From a bacterium (GTDB lineage: Bacteria; Patescibacteriota; UBA1384; XYA2-FULL-43-10; JAKAMI01), in assembly GCA_021812945.1 (NCBI GenBank), contig JAKAMI010000009.1, positions 1 to 36,304 of the forward strand: DNA of 36,304 nucleotides, written 5' to 3'. The position numbers were made by a program, and so were the translations under genes. The notes under the pieces were generated by a model that was given only the letters and a program-made list of their open reading frames with translations, ran no database searches and was not told the DNA's origin. Position 1 is the first letter of the stretch; every line of letters begins with the position of its first letter. Shown here piece by piece: positions 1 to 7,677 of this stretch.

Positions 1-87
1 GAAAAAGAAATTTTATCAATTTATTCAGAATATGCGCAGAAAGTTACACTGATCGAACAAATTAATTTTAAGCTAAATTTGGGATGA
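1..87 (+). CDS. C-terminal end of an unidentified protein (partial)
   Basis: A plus-strand frame is open from the first base of the window to a TGA at 85-87. It gives 28 residues ending in INFKLNLG. The composition is protein-like (charged and aliphatic residues alternate), but the piece is too short to assign. If real, it is the 3' end of a gene that starts outside the window and converges on pth. An 8-bp inverted repeat (78-85 with 109-116) overlaps the stop codon and could form a weak stem, but no T-run follows. Confidence 0.4.
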   Translation, partial: EKEILSIYSEYAQKVTLIEQINFKLNLG

Positions 88-377
88 GTTTTCAAGATGT
101 ACGCTTTTATCCCAAAGGCAGCCCCTATCCATTAACTACATCCGATAGCTACAAACGGCTCATTTCGGCTAAAAAAATGTGAATTAATCGTCAAGTTAGC
201 TATTGCTAGCTTTCCTCATACTTCGCATTTTTCGCTCGAAATGATCTCGTTCTCGCTTCAGGAGCAGTTATTGGACAGGCTCTTAGCCCCTTTCGGGTCC
301 CACGTCATTAGTTACCAGTATCCAGTTTGCAACAATCAGTTTTGAAACGGTCAGACACGATATTCAATATACAATAT
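88..377. other. gene-free gap between convergent genes
   Basis: No convincing gene or RNA was found here. The gap holds the inverted repeat 78-85/109-116, and near 230-250 a fragment resembling the TCGCTCGAAATGA end of a repeat family seen elsewhere in the window. There is no tRNA-like T-arm and no RNase P, SRP or tmRNA core motif on either strand. Confidence 0.5.
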
Positions 378-938
378 TTACTCGCTTAGGTCAATCGTAT
401 GGGATTTGAAGCCGTTTTTCAGAAATTCTAAAATCAAATCAACAGTTTTCTCGATGACTTGATCCAAAATCTTGATCTCGCGGTCTTCGAATTTGGCCAG
501 AACAAGGCTCCCTATATCAAGTTTGGACGGGCTGTAAATGCCTATTCTTACAAGATTAAACTCGTTTGTGCTCAGATGCTCGATAACGCTTGAAACACCT
601 TTGTGCCCAGATGTCTTAAAATTTGATCTGGTCCGGAGAGTTCCGACGGGGAGGTCATACTCGTCGGTAACCACCCAGATATCCTTGGGGTCAATCTTAT
701 AAAATAACTTCAGTTCGGAAACGGATTTACCCGATAAATTCATGAAGGTCTGCGGTTTAACCAGCAGGATCTTTTCTCCGTCATGATCTTTTTCCGCCAC
801 TGAAGCGTCAAACTTCGCTTCTTTCTTGAAATCAATATCAAACCTGTCCGCCAATTTATCAACCACCATAAAACCGACGTTGTGCCGCGTCCCTTCGTAT
901 TTCTGGCCCGGATTGCCCAAACCGACAATTAGTTTCAT
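378..938 (-). CDS. pth: peptidyl-tRNA hydrolase
   Basis: Cytoplasmic esterase that releases peptides from peptidyl-tRNA dropped by stalled ribosomes, recycling the tRNA. At 186 residues it has the normal family length. Visible motifs are GLGNPG near the N-terminus, TRHNVG with the catalytic His19, FMNLSGKSV with Asn67, and DEYDLP with Asp92, matching E. coli N10, H20, N68 and D93. One substitution stands out. The family GHNG motif (E. coli Asn114) reads GHKG here, with Lys113 aligned to that Asn without a gap, and the glycine-rich loop before it is replaced by SNFKTS. It lies downstream of ybaB on the same strand, with a GAGG about 12 bases before the ATG. Identification is firm; the effect of the substitution is unknown. 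Confidence 0.96.
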   Translation of the reverse strand: MKLIVGLGNPGQKYEGTRHNVGFMVVDKLADRFDIDFKKEAKFDASVAEKDHDGEKILLVKPQTFMNLSGKSVSELKLFYKIDPKDIWVVTDEYDLPVGTLRTRSNFKTSGHKGVSSVIEHLSTNEFNLVRIGIYSPSKLDIGSLVLAKFEDREIKILDQVIEKTVDLILEFLKNGFKSHTIDLSE

Positions 939-994
939 AGCTGTACTTCGCCTCTATTGACTGAAAACCGATAACCGACAACGGATAACCATTC

Positions 995-1303
995 CTAGCT
1001 CATCCCCGGGATGTTTAGGTTCATGTCGCCCATCATCTCTTTGGTTTTTTCGGCGGCTAGGGCTTGCGAGCGAGCGATGGCTTGCGAGATGGCATTTTTC
1101 AAATCATTTTCCAAAGTTTTCTGATTATCAGGTTTCAGGGCATCCTCGCTAACCGAGATGTCAACCAGATGTTGCTCGCCGTTAAAAACTACCGTGACGA
1201 AACCGTCGTTACTAGCAGCTTCTATCTCCGTGTCCCGCAAATCTTTTTGGATGGCTTTGGCCTTCTTTTGCAAATCGTAAATTTGTTTGGCTTTTTCAAA
1301 CAT
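995..1303 (-). CDS. ybaB: YbaB/EbfC family nucleoid-associated protein
   Basis: Small DNA-binding protein of the YbaB/EbfC family, which forms a tweezer-like dimer. In many bacteria it is encoded next to dnaX or recR. The 102 residues show the family layout: an N-terminal helix rich in K and Q (KAKQIYDLQKKAKAIQKDL), a central beta part (VTVVFNGEQHLVDISV), and a C-terminal helix running into the Met-rich tail MMGDMNLNIPGMS. An AAAGGA ribosome site sits just upstream of the ATG, and the gene begins 10 bases after the membrane-protease stop, so the two are probably co-transcribed. The usual dnaX/recR partners are not beside it. Confidence 0.92.
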   Translation of the reverse strand: MFEKAKQIYDLQKKAKAIQKDLRDTEIEAASNDGFVTVVFNGEQHLVDISVSEDALKPDNQKTLENDLKNAISQAIARSQALAAEKTKEMMGDMNLNIPGMS

Positions 1304-1313
1304 TTTATCCTTT

Positions 1314-1976
1314 CTACATCAATAATGATTTAACCGTAGCTAATACAATACTAAAAAACGAAGCTATGATCAAGACTAAAGTTACCAGACTAAAGGTAAA
1401 CACCAACAAGCTTTCGGGCAGTCTAATAACAAAGAAATAATTAATAAGTAAGATCAGCACCACCAAAATAATCAGTCCTAGGAAAGCATTGGCAAAGTCT
1501 TTCCAGCTTGGCGCCATGGTGACGCTGACTGAACATATCAGATAAAAAACGACTAGATTTTTCAAATTAAACAGGTTGATACTGGAGACCGCTTCTAAGA
1601 TCCGCGAGATATTGCTCCGGGTAAATAATAACTCCAGGACTAGATTATGGTTGGCAAATATTGTTTTTGAAAGTAAATAAACCACCGCTATGCCGACCAA
1701 CATCGGAGCTAGAGAGATGATAACGGGGCCGAGTATCGGAACTTTTGACTTTTCATGTTTGACATAACCGCCCTTGTGATGAAAAAAGTTAATCTCTTTG
1801 ACACGAGCCCCGGTCAGAAGGCAGGCGAAAGCATGAGAGAGCTCGTGCAGGATAATTCCCGGCGCCACCATGATGCGATAACCTCCCGCCACAAAAATAC
1901 GCCGCAAAAAAATATCCAGAACAAATCCCAGCAAAAAAATTACCAATATCCAAATTCCCATCGTGGCTAGAGTCAT
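1314..1976 (-). CDS. M50B-like membrane zinc metalloprotease
   Basis: Predicted polytopic membrane protein of 220 residues. A HELSH motif (HExxH, residues 44-48) lies at the end of the first membrane-associated stretch, followed by AFACLLTGARV, which fits the Peptidase_M50B-like group of intramembrane or membrane-embedded zinc proteases. A possible third ligand is the Asp in MAPSWKDFANA (around residue 155-165), the place where related families carry an N/D motif. Hydrophobic segments follow at the positions of about four to five further helices. The substrate is unknown. It sits between prfB and ybaB on the same strand. Zinc binding is inferred from the motif only; an inactive relative is possible. 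Confidence 0.75.
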   Translation of the reverse strand: MTLATMGIWILVIFLLGFVLDIFLRRIFVAGGYRIMVAPGIILHELSHAFACLLTGARVKEINFFHHKGGYVKHEKSKVPILGPVIISLAPMLVGIAVVYLLSKTIFANHNLVLELLFTRSNISRILEAVSSINLFNLKNLVVFYLICSVSVTMAPSWKDFANAFLGLIILVVLILLINYFFVIRLPESLLVFTFSLVTLVLIIASFFSIVLATVKSLLM

Positions 1977-1999
1977 CGTTTTATCGCTATTTCAATATC

Positions 2000-2075
2000 A
2001 TTCTGAGAGAAGCGAAAGATCCCAAGATTCTTCGCGGATGATGACAGCCTTTACCGTGTCAAGAAGACTGTCATC
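2000..2075. repeat. intergenic palindromic repeat pair
   Basis: Two dispersed repeat types lie side by side. One is a TTCTGAGAGAAGCG...AAGATTCTTCGC unit (about 2000-2037). The other is a hairpin with arms 2040-2051 and 2064-2075 (ATGACAGCCTT against AAGACTGTCAT, one unpaired position). The same hairpin recurs at 9933, 15877 and 20881. Confidence 0.75.
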
Positions 2076-2105
2076 GCTACCGGAAGATCAGTGGAAATTC
2101 TGACC

Positions 2106-3128
2106 TTATTTATTTCCCGCCTCAAACTTTAGATATGCTTCAACAAAGCCGTCCAGGCCTCCGGCCAAAACCGCATCCGGATTGGTGGACTCGAAACCGG
2201 TTCGGTGATCCTTGACCAATTTGTAAGGATGAATGACATAAGACCGAATCTGACTCCCCCACTCATTATTTATCGATTCTCCACGTAGTTCTGAAATATC
2301 ATCTTTGTGCTGACGTTGAGCTAAATCCAAAAGTCTCGAGGTTAATATTCTTAAAGCGGTTTCTTTGTTTTGCAATTGCGAGCGTTGGTTCTGGCAGGTC
2401 ACCACCAAGCCGGTAGGGATATGGGTTACGCGGACCGCGCTGTCTGTGGTATTGACCGATTGCCCGCCGTGACCCGAAGACCGAAAAACATCGATCTTGA
2501 TGTCCTTATCATCGATCTTGATATTGGTGTCAACCTTGACCTCGGGAATCACCTCAACCAATGCAAAAGAAGTCTGGCGGAGATTTTTCGAGTTGAAGGG
2601 AGAAAGACGAACCAGACGGTGGACACCATGTTCCGATTTTAGGTTTCCGTAAGCAAAATCACCGCAGATTAGGAGAGTTGCGTTCTTGATTCCGGCCTCT
2701 TGGCCGGCAGTTTTGTCTACTAAATCAAGTTGATAATTATGAATCTGACAATATCGACTATACATAGTCAGTAGCATCTGCGCCCAATCCTGCGCGTCGA
2801 CACCCCCCGCTCCGGAATAAATCTGTAAGATGGCCGAGTTATTGTCATACTTCCCGCCATAGAGCAGTCTCCTTTCGAGCTCGGCGATCTTCGGCTCTAA
2901 TTCCAATATTTCCTGCTCGTTGGCTAGCTGGCTGATTTCGTCCAGGTCCTGCCACTCTTTGATTACTTTTTCGAGGCTGGATAATTCAGAAGTAATCTCC
3001 CCCGCACCCCCCTCATCTTTCCAAATATTCGGCTCTCCTAAACGTTTTTTGAGCTCCAAAGCCAAAACTCGCTTCTCTTCGATCTTGAGTAACTTTCCTA
3101 ATTCAGTTATTTTATTCCTTATATCCAT
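2106..3128 (-). CDS. prfB: peptide chain release factor 2
   Basis: Class I release factor that reads UGA and UAA stop codons. The 340 residues contain the SPF anticodon-like tripeptide (176-178) specific to RF2, the GGQ catalytic motif (221-223, in SSGHGGQSVN) that triggers peptidyl-tRNA hydrolysis, and the GAGGVDAQDWAQMLL signature of domain 2. The N-terminus is about ten residues shorter than E. coli RF2. The gene is one uninterrupted frame, with no CTT TGA frameshift site near the start, so the classic autoregulatory +1 frameshift is absent. Since RF2 is kept, UGA is a stop here, unlike the recoded Gracilibacteria and Absconditabacteria. It heads the prfB-protease-ybaB-pth series. Confidence 0.97.
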   Translation of the reverse strand: MDIRNKITELGKLLKIEEKRVLALELKKRLGEPNIWKDEGGAGEITSELSSLEKVIKEWQDLDEISQLANEQEILELEPKIAELERRLLYGGKYDNNSAILQIYSGAGGVDAQDWAQMLLTMYSRYCQIHNYQLDLVDKTAGQEAGIKNATLLICGDFAYGNLKSEHGVHRLVRLSPFNSKNLRQTSFALVEVIPEVKVDTNIKIDDKDIKIDVFRSSGHGGQSVNTTDSAVRVTHIPTGLVVTCQNQRSQLQNKETALRILTSRLLDLAQRQHKDDISELRGESINNEWGSQIRSYVIHPYKLVKDHRTGFESTNPDAVLAGGLDGFVEAYLKFEAGNK

Positions 3129-3154
3129 TTTATTTAATCCAACCTTACTATTTC

Positions 3155-3178
3155 GTCATCCCGAACTTGTTTCGGGAT
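3155..3178. repeat. hairpin in the prfB leader
   Basis: Arms ATCCCGAA (3158-3165) and TTCGGGAT (3171-3178) form a perfect 8-bp stem inside a GTCATCCCGAAC-type repeat. It lies in the inferred 5' leader of prfB. It belongs to the dispersed GTCAT repeats, and a regulatory role is not shown. Confidence 0.6.
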
Positions 3179-3268
3179 CCCTCTGTTTAATGATAGGATG
3201 ATGAAACTGGCCTGCCCCGTACGCGATACGGGATTCAGCATAACATAGTAATTTATGACCCTACTTTA

Positions 3269-3296
3269 TTTATATCATATCCGATTCTCTTCCCAA
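3269..3296 (-). promoter_or_regulatory. candidate sigma70 promoter of prfB
   Basis: Read on the minus strand: -35 TTGGGA, a 16-base spacer, -10 TATAAA preceded by TGA (extended -10). It would give a leader of about 135 bases that includes the hairpin at 3158-3178. Confidence 0.45.
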
Positions 3297-3300
3297 ATAG

Positions 3301-3330
3301 AAATTCACCCCGAAACCTCGGGGTGAATTT
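3301..3330 (-). terminator. terminator of the LPXTG surface protein gene
   Basis: Perfect 13-bp stem (AAATTCACCCCGA against TCGGGGTGAATTT) with a 4-base loop, 20 bases past the stop at 3350. The T-run after it on the minus strand is interrupted (TTTCTATTT). Confidence 0.75.
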
Positions 3331-3349
3331 CTTATATTACTGTTCAATT

Positions 3350-5068
3350 TCAGCTAACCGCTAGAGCCAGGTTTTTGAGTTTGCGCTTACCGGAGAAATA
3401 GACGATGTTGGTAGCCACAAAACCAGCTGCGATAATAGCGGCTAAAGTTTCTCCGCCGCCCGTCCGAGGCAACTGAGTATTCTGAGGGACTGTTTTTGTA
3501 ACGGTCTGTGTGATAACGGTAGGGGGAGTTTCAACCTTGACGACAACCGGAGGTGCCACTGGTGTTTCTACTTTGATGATGACCGGATTGCCATATCTGT
3601 TAAACATCACATGGTCGAAATGAAAACCGTTTTGCGGATTGGTTGGGATCGGCGATTTAACCTTGACCATAAACTTGGAGACGTTTACTCCACCGGGTTG
3701 TAGGGTTTTCTGGCCAAAATCAATCAGCATTTGATCGTCTTGATCTAGACTCTGAGGTTGACTGATAAGCTGGCCGCCCTCGGAATCGATCACGGTAGCA
3801 TATTCCAGCACATCGGCAATGCCGTCTTTTACTTCAACCGTACCCTCACCGTTTCCGGTATTACGAGTTATGAGCGAGTATTCGATAGTATCACCGGCCG
3901 AGGCAAGCACGGTTTGAGCGTCGATGTTCTTGGTTTGATTAAAAGCGGATTTCGAAAGTGAAATTATCGGTTTCTTGACCTCGGGAACTTCAGGAACTTT
4001 TATTACGGTTACAACCTGATCAGCCGCCTGAAGCGAATCGGCCGTCGCAAAAGTTTTGTTGACTAACTCTTGACCGGCGGCCAGATCGGAACCGGCAATC
4101 TTGACCTGAAAAATAAACTTGGTGGAGTGTGTGGAACCGGGATGAAGCTCGCCGACCATGATACCGTCGGCAAACAGTTGCTCGGCAGTCTGTCCGTCAA
4201 GCAAAGACATGGGAATATTTGAACCGGCCGGGAAATATTTTAAACTGCCCGGGATATAGCTTGTCTGCACCGGAAGCATATCTTTAACAATCACGTCTTG
4301 AGCATCGGCTTGACCGTCGTTTATAACGTCCAGTTTGTACTCAAGCAAGTCTCCGGCAAATGCTGAATCGGATTTGTTAAATGCTTCATTAATAGCTAGA
4401 TTACGAACGGTTTTTTCGAGTTTTAGATTTGGGTTTAAGACTTGGTGAGCAGGTGTATTGACTACCATAGCAAATGTGACAAAACCGGAGAATTCCCAGC
4501 AACCGTTAATGTCGCCGATATTCAAACCGGTTGTAACCAAACTGTCTCCGCTGACGCCGCCCGGAAGATCTACGGGGGTGGTGGAACGATTGGGAAACCA
4601 ACGGACGGACCCGGGAACAAAATCCACGGTGGAATCGGCGGTTGGTGTCTGAATGGTCAAGCCGGATTTGCCGACAATTGTTTTGTTAACAACAGTATCA
4701 TGAACGGTCGCGGCATTATCGGCCGAGATTGAAGCATCCAAAAGTTTAGTAGTGGTCGTACTAGTCGAGGGGATGGCAACCTTGATAGTGGTGTTGGCGG
4801 CAGTAGTGTTGACCACACCGTTGTGATAATAGATCGAAGCCACAACTTTTTCCTTGTCGCCGGCCGTCACCGGATCGGTGTAGACAGTTTCGCCTTTAGT
4901 ATAGTTAAGAGCGCGAAACATCTCGTGGTCGCCTTCCAAGACGTTGAACTCGGGGCTATCCGCCGAGGTTTTCTGAGTAGCAGAAATAACCTGACCGCCC
5001 AGCATGGCGATAAGCGCAAGTCCTCCGACGATTTTCCCTACCTTTTTGAACCAATGTTTTAAGTTCAT
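3350..5068 (-). CDS. cell-surface protein with DUF11 repeats and LPXTG-type sorting signal
   Basis: Exported 572-residue protein. Residues 1-37 form a signal peptide (KK charged start, hydrophobic GLALIAMLGGQVISA, then ADS). The middle has two DUF11/isopeptide-like beta domains, at about 213-330 (NEAFNKSDSAFAGDLLEYKL...) and 355-470 (ASAGDTIEYSL...). A Val/Pro/Thr-rich spacer leads to LPRTG (about 533-537), a hydrophobic stretch and a KRK tail, the layout of sortase-anchored proteins. It is therefore expected outside the cell, tied covalently to the wall or to other surface subunits. No sortase is in this window. A ribosome site AGGGAG precedes the ATG, and a strong promoter lies at 5101-5129. 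Ligand and role are unknown. Confidence 0.85.
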   Translation of the reverse strand: MNLKHWFKKVGKIVGGLALIAMLGGQVISATQKTSADSPEFNVLEGDHEMFRALNYTKGETVYTDPVTAGDKEKVVASIYYHNGVVNTTAANTTIKVAIPSTSTTTTKLLDASISADNAATVHDTVVNKTIVGKSGLTIQTPTADSTVDFVPGSVRWFPNRSTTPVDLPGGVSGDSLVTTGLNIGDINGCWEFSGFVTFAMVVNTPAHQVLNPNLKLEKTVRNLAINEAFNKSDSAFAGDLLEYKLDVINDGQADAQDVIVKDMLPVQTSYIPGSLKYFPAGSNIPMSLLDGQTAEQLFADGIMVGELHPGSTHSTKFIFQVKIAGSDLAAGQELVNKTFATADSLQAADQVVTVIKVPEVPEVKKPIISLSKSAFNQTKNIDAQTVLASAGDTIEYSLITRNTGNGEGTVEVKDGIADVLEYATVIDSEGGQLISQPQSLDQDDQMLIDFGQKTLQPGGVNVSKFMVKVKSPIPTNPQNGFHFDHVMFNRYGNPVIIKVETPVAPPVVVKVETPPTVITQTVTKTVPQNTQLPRTGGGETLAAIIAAGFVATNIVYFSGKRKLKNLALAVS

Positions 5069-5100
5069 ACTCTCCCTTTATTGATTAGGATTGACTGATA

Positions 5101-5129
5101 CTTATATCACTAATTTAATCACTTGTCAA
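5101..5129 (-). promoter_or_regulatory. sigma70-type promoter of the surface protein gene
   Basis: On the minus strand: -35 TTGACA (all six consensus bases), a 17-base spacer, then -10 TATAAG preceded by TGA (extended -10). Transcription would start near 5094, about 25 bases before the ATG at 5068. Confidence 0.75.
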
Positions 5130-5139
5130 GGGGGTTTTC

Positions 5140-5240
5140 CTTGTCATACCCGCTTCTCCTCCTGTCATACCCGCCTCTCTTCCCGTCATTCCCGCTCCTC
5201 TTCTTGTCATTCCTGCGAAGGCAGGAATCCAGATTCGAGA
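5140..5240. repeat. four 21-bp tandem repeats ending in a palindromic unit
   Basis: A unit of the form CTTGTCATACCCGCTTCTCCT starts at 5140, 5161, 5182 and 5203. The last copy runs into a hairpin, ATTCCTGC GAAG GCAGGAAT. Units differ at a few positions and have no spacers, so this is not a CRISPR. It lies upstream of the surface-protein promoter. Confidence 0.8.
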
Positions 5241-5292
5241 TAAACTCCAGCGGGAATCTACCCGATAAATGCTAAGTTACTTGGGCACCTTA

Positions 5293-5328
5293 GGTAATAG
5301 TTATTACCTCGTAATACTATCTATTACC
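5293..5328. promoter_or_regulatory. clustered inverted repeats, possible operator
   Basis: GGTAATAG (5293-5300) is matched by CTATTACC (5321-5328), and a third related arm TTATTACC lies at 5301-5308. The cluster sits between the GC-rich orphan gene and the surface-protein promoter. It could be a regulator-binding site or a stem; nothing decides between these. Confidence 0.35.
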
Positions 5329-5410
5329 TTTTCCCCGCTCTTTTGTCAATGGCCCCATCAATCTGCATCTGGATAATTTTCGTTATTCAAATGGAATTGA
5401 TAGTTTGGGA

Positions 5411-5437
5411 GGGGGGGCAGTGTTACCTGCCCCCCCC
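5411..5437 (-). terminator. GC-rich hairpin after the orphan gene
   Basis: GGGGGGGCAG (5411-5420) pairs with CTGCCCCCCC (5427-5436) across a 6-base loop, 40 bases past the stop at 5477. There is no U-run on the minus-strand side, so it would be a non-canonical terminator or a transcript-end protector. It marks the left edge of the GC-rich island. Confidence 0.55.
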
Positions 5438-5476
5438 GATCTCGGTTTCCTCTCCCGCGCCTTTCTAAACGCGGGC

Positions 5477-7315
5477 TTACTTGTCTCCTCCGCTGAACCC
5501 GGCCGGCGGTTCCGGCGCCGGGAACGCGTCCGGTGTACTGCCAACCGGCGGGCAGAACACCGGGGTCGGCACACCGTTGATGACTACGGTCTGCCATTGC
5601 GATTGTGTCTGCGACTGCCTCATGAAAAACGGCAGTAACAAGTTCCACTCGGAGTGAACCTGAGGGATACTGACCCTTTGTGAGGCGTCCATACCCCTTA
5701 GGCCCGAGACCTGCCCCTGCCAGACAAACGGCTGGGGAACCAGTTTCGGTGCGCACGGCTTCGGAAGTGGCTCGAGCGTTGGCTTTGTCGGCTCCTTGGG
5801 GAGCACTGCAGGAGTCGTGAACTCCTTACAGACATCCTCCGTGCAAATGTCCGGCTGTAATAGCTTCGCAGGGGGACAGTAAAGCCCTGCCACAAAGTTA
5901 CCGCAGTTCTGGATGATCTGGATAACGTATGTTCTGACCTCATCCGGGAAGATCCAGATCGCCGGAGATTCCGACGACGGCTTCCAACCTTCCTTGTGCG
6001 GCGACAATCCGTAGGCTATCTCGAACTTCTCCAAGGGACGAGCTGGGCGGATTTCATACCGCCACGGTCGTGCATTGAGCTCGGCCTCGACTTCACAGGC
6101 AGAGGTTCCGAGCACCCTCAGGACTTTATCTATGCTGTCGCGCCGTCCTGATCGGAGAAGATCAAGGATGTCTTGAGCCGAGATCGACCGGCGCGGAGCA
6201 TCAGGGTTTCGCCGATTTGCCTGCCAGCAGACAGCCACGATCCCCAGTTCGTTAGGGATGGAAGGACGGGTTGAGTACTCTAGCGCTGAGCCATACTTCA
6301 CGCTTATCTCCGCGCCATCGCACCACCAGACAAATGTCCCTTGACCACCCGAGGCCTGACCACTTGCGACCTGCTCGCCACCACTCAGGATGGAGAATGG
6401 GCCGGTGTAGTCCGAGAGGTAACAGCTTTCGCCATACCTCTCGAAGAAGCGGACAACGGACTTGCGGACAACTGTCCGCTGGCCAGTGACCCGCGTCTCC
6501 TTCTTCGGCTGAGCCGCGGCGCACTCAGCCCGCCAAGTCGCCATATCTTGCTCGTACTGCTTTAACTTCTCGCAGTTACGAGCTTTGACCGCCTCGACCT
6601 CGGCCTCAGTCGGTCCGGTTGGACCTTCTGAGGCGGTCGAGGTGCTGCCGCGAAACATCACTTGACGGATAGCGGCGATTTCCTCCGCGGTGGCGGATAG
6701 GTCCATGGCTGCTGCGCCTCCGGCGCCCATGTGTGCCATGAACCTTGCCGCCCAGATCGGTGACCGTGGCCAGTTGGCCGGCACTGGCACCGACTGGAAA
6801 GAGTAACGGGCCGACGACAGAACATTGGCCGTTATCTTCCCGCTGCCCAGATCGCCGATGACGGGAATGATTGAAAGAATCTTCAACAACCCGCTCTTCG
6901 ACTTCAGGTACGAGGTATCACGACGATACCCCTCCTTCAGTGTAGCGTACACGTAGATGGGATTGACCCCACGGTGCGCCTTGAATGACACACCGTCCGG
7001 AGGAAAAGGGTGAACGACATGGTTCTTAATATCGTCACCGACGGAATAGAAGAGGACGCACTCTTTCGAGGGGTCCGCCTGTAGATCCTCCGGCGTTATG
7101 GTGATCAGCGCGCCTTGCGGCACGCCTTTCATCCACTCCGCCACCTGGCTGTCGAAATCCCAGATCCGGCAATACTGCCCGCCGGCTCCGGGAACCGAGA
7201 CACAACCCGTGGTGATGGGTTTGGCCTCTTCGGAGGTCTCCTTCTCTTGTCCAGCTATCGCTAGCGAGAAGGTAAGGAGTACGGCTACGACGACCAAAAA
7301 GGCTGTGCGTTTCAT
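5477..7315 (-). CDS. orphan secreted cysteine-rich protein of unknown function in a GC-rich island
   Basis: Unrecognised 612-residue protein. The frame is open back to 7519, but the start is placed at the ATG at 7315, because AGGGGG lies about 10 bases upstream and a clear signal peptide (MKRTAFLVVVAVLLTFSLAIAG) follows. The mature part has about 15 Cys, suggesting disulphides, short Pro-rich stretches, a Glu/Lys/Cys-rich coiled stretch around residues 240-285, and a Pro/Gly C-terminus. No transmembrane anchor, sorting motif or catalytic signature was seen. Base composition and codon use (many third-position G/C) differ sharply from both neighbours. It is bounded by a GC-rich hairpin downstream and a 53-bp palindrome upstream. 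Recent transfer from a GC-richer organism fits best; a mis-assembled contig piece is the main alternative. Confidence 0.7.
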   Translation of the reverse strand: MKRTAFLVVVAVLLTFSLAIAGQEKETSEEAKPITTGCVSVPGAGGQYCRIWDFDSQVAEWMKGVPQGALITITPEDLQADPSKECVLFYSVGDDIKNHVVHPFPPDGVSFKAHRGVNPIYVYATLKEGYRRDTSYLKSKSGLLKILSIIPVIGDLGSGKITANVLSSARYSFQSVPVPANWPRSPIWAARFMAHMGAGGAAAMDLSATAEEIAAIRQVMFRGSTSTASEGPTGPTEAEVEAVKARNCEKLKQYEQDMATWRAECAAAQPKKETRVTGQRTVVRKSVVRFFERYGESCYLSDYTGPFSILSGGEQVASGQASGGQGTFVWWCDGAEISVKYGSALEYSTRPSIPNELGIVAVCWQANRRNPDAPRRSISAQDILDLLRSGRRDSIDKVLRVLGTSACEVEAELNARPWRYEIRPARPLEKFEIAYGLSPHKEGWKPSSESPAIWIFPDEVRTYVIQIIQNCGNFVAGLYCPPAKLLQPDICTEDVCKEFTTPAVLPKEPTKPTLEPLPKPCAPKLVPQPFVWQGQVSGLRGMDASQRVSIPQVHSEWNLLLPFFMRQSQTQSQWQTVVINGVPTPVFCPPVGSTPDAFPAPEPPAGFSGGDK

Positions 7316-7494
7316 CAACGCAAGCCCCCTTTCTTTGCCCCGTAGGGCGTATGATAACGTGCCGCCTTGGGCGCTAAGAGAGCCGCTTTTAGCGGCAACA
7401 TGTGCCAAGGCCAATCTCTCCGCTGCTCTGAAGCCCGCGCGAGACGAGTAAATCCTTTGGGTACACTCGTCTAACGCCGGAATTCCGTACATTT
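7316..7494 (-). promoter_or_regulatory. leader of the orphan secreted protein gene
   Basis: GC-rich and free of stops in frame with the gene, but unlikely to be translated, since the signal peptide starts at 7315. On the minus strand it holds GCCGCT AAA AGCGGC (a 6-bp hairpin near 7375-7395), and CAAGGCGGCA further on can compete for the same arm. A structured leader is possible. Confidence 0.35.
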
Positions 7495-7547
7495 CTGAAG
7501 GTGTGAAGCTATTACACATCCGATGTGTAATAGCTTCACACCTTCAG
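7495..7547. repeat. 53-bp near-perfect palindrome at the island border
   Basis: Two 26-base arms (7495-7520 and 7522-7547) are exact reverse complements around the single base C7521. The arms read CTGAAGGTGTGAAGC... on each strand. It lies exactly where GC-rich sequence gives way to host-like sequence. Confidence 0.9.
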
Positions 7548-7556
7548 TATTTCTGG

Positions 7557-7578
7557 ATTCTGGATCAGTATCCAGAAT
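7557..7578. repeat. ATTCTGGAT palindrome
   Basis: ATTCTGGAT (7557-7565) pairs perfectly with ATCCAGAAT (7570-7578) across 4 bases and is followed by GACA, as in the dispersed GTCAT...ATGAC repeats. Confidence 0.7.
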
Positions 7579-7677
7579 GACAAACAGGAATAGGCCTCAT
7601 TCTTTCTACTTGATTCCTATTAATAACTTTGACATTTTGAGGCTGCAACATATCGCATTTATTAGGATCCAGATAGT

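Noticed and set aside
88-377. Structured RNA (tmRNA, RNase P or SRP RNA)
   Set aside because: None of the conserved core motifs or a tRNA-like end could be found on either strand.
2106-3128. Programmed frameshift in prfB
   Set aside because: The frame is continuous, and no CTT TGA site with an upstream ribosome-binding sequence is present.
5140-5240. Possible CRISPR array
   Set aside because: The 21-bp units are directly adjacent, degenerate, and have no unique spacers; no cas gene is in the window.
5358-5756. 132-residue frame on the minus strand
   Set aside because: It lies inside and beyond the end of the secreted orphan gene in another frame, without a ribosome site; open frames arise by chance in GC-rich DNA.
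7316-7519. N-terminal extension of the secreted orphan protein to 7519
   Set aside because: It would bury the signal peptide 69 residues in and start inside the palindrome; the ATG at 7315 has a strong ribosome site.
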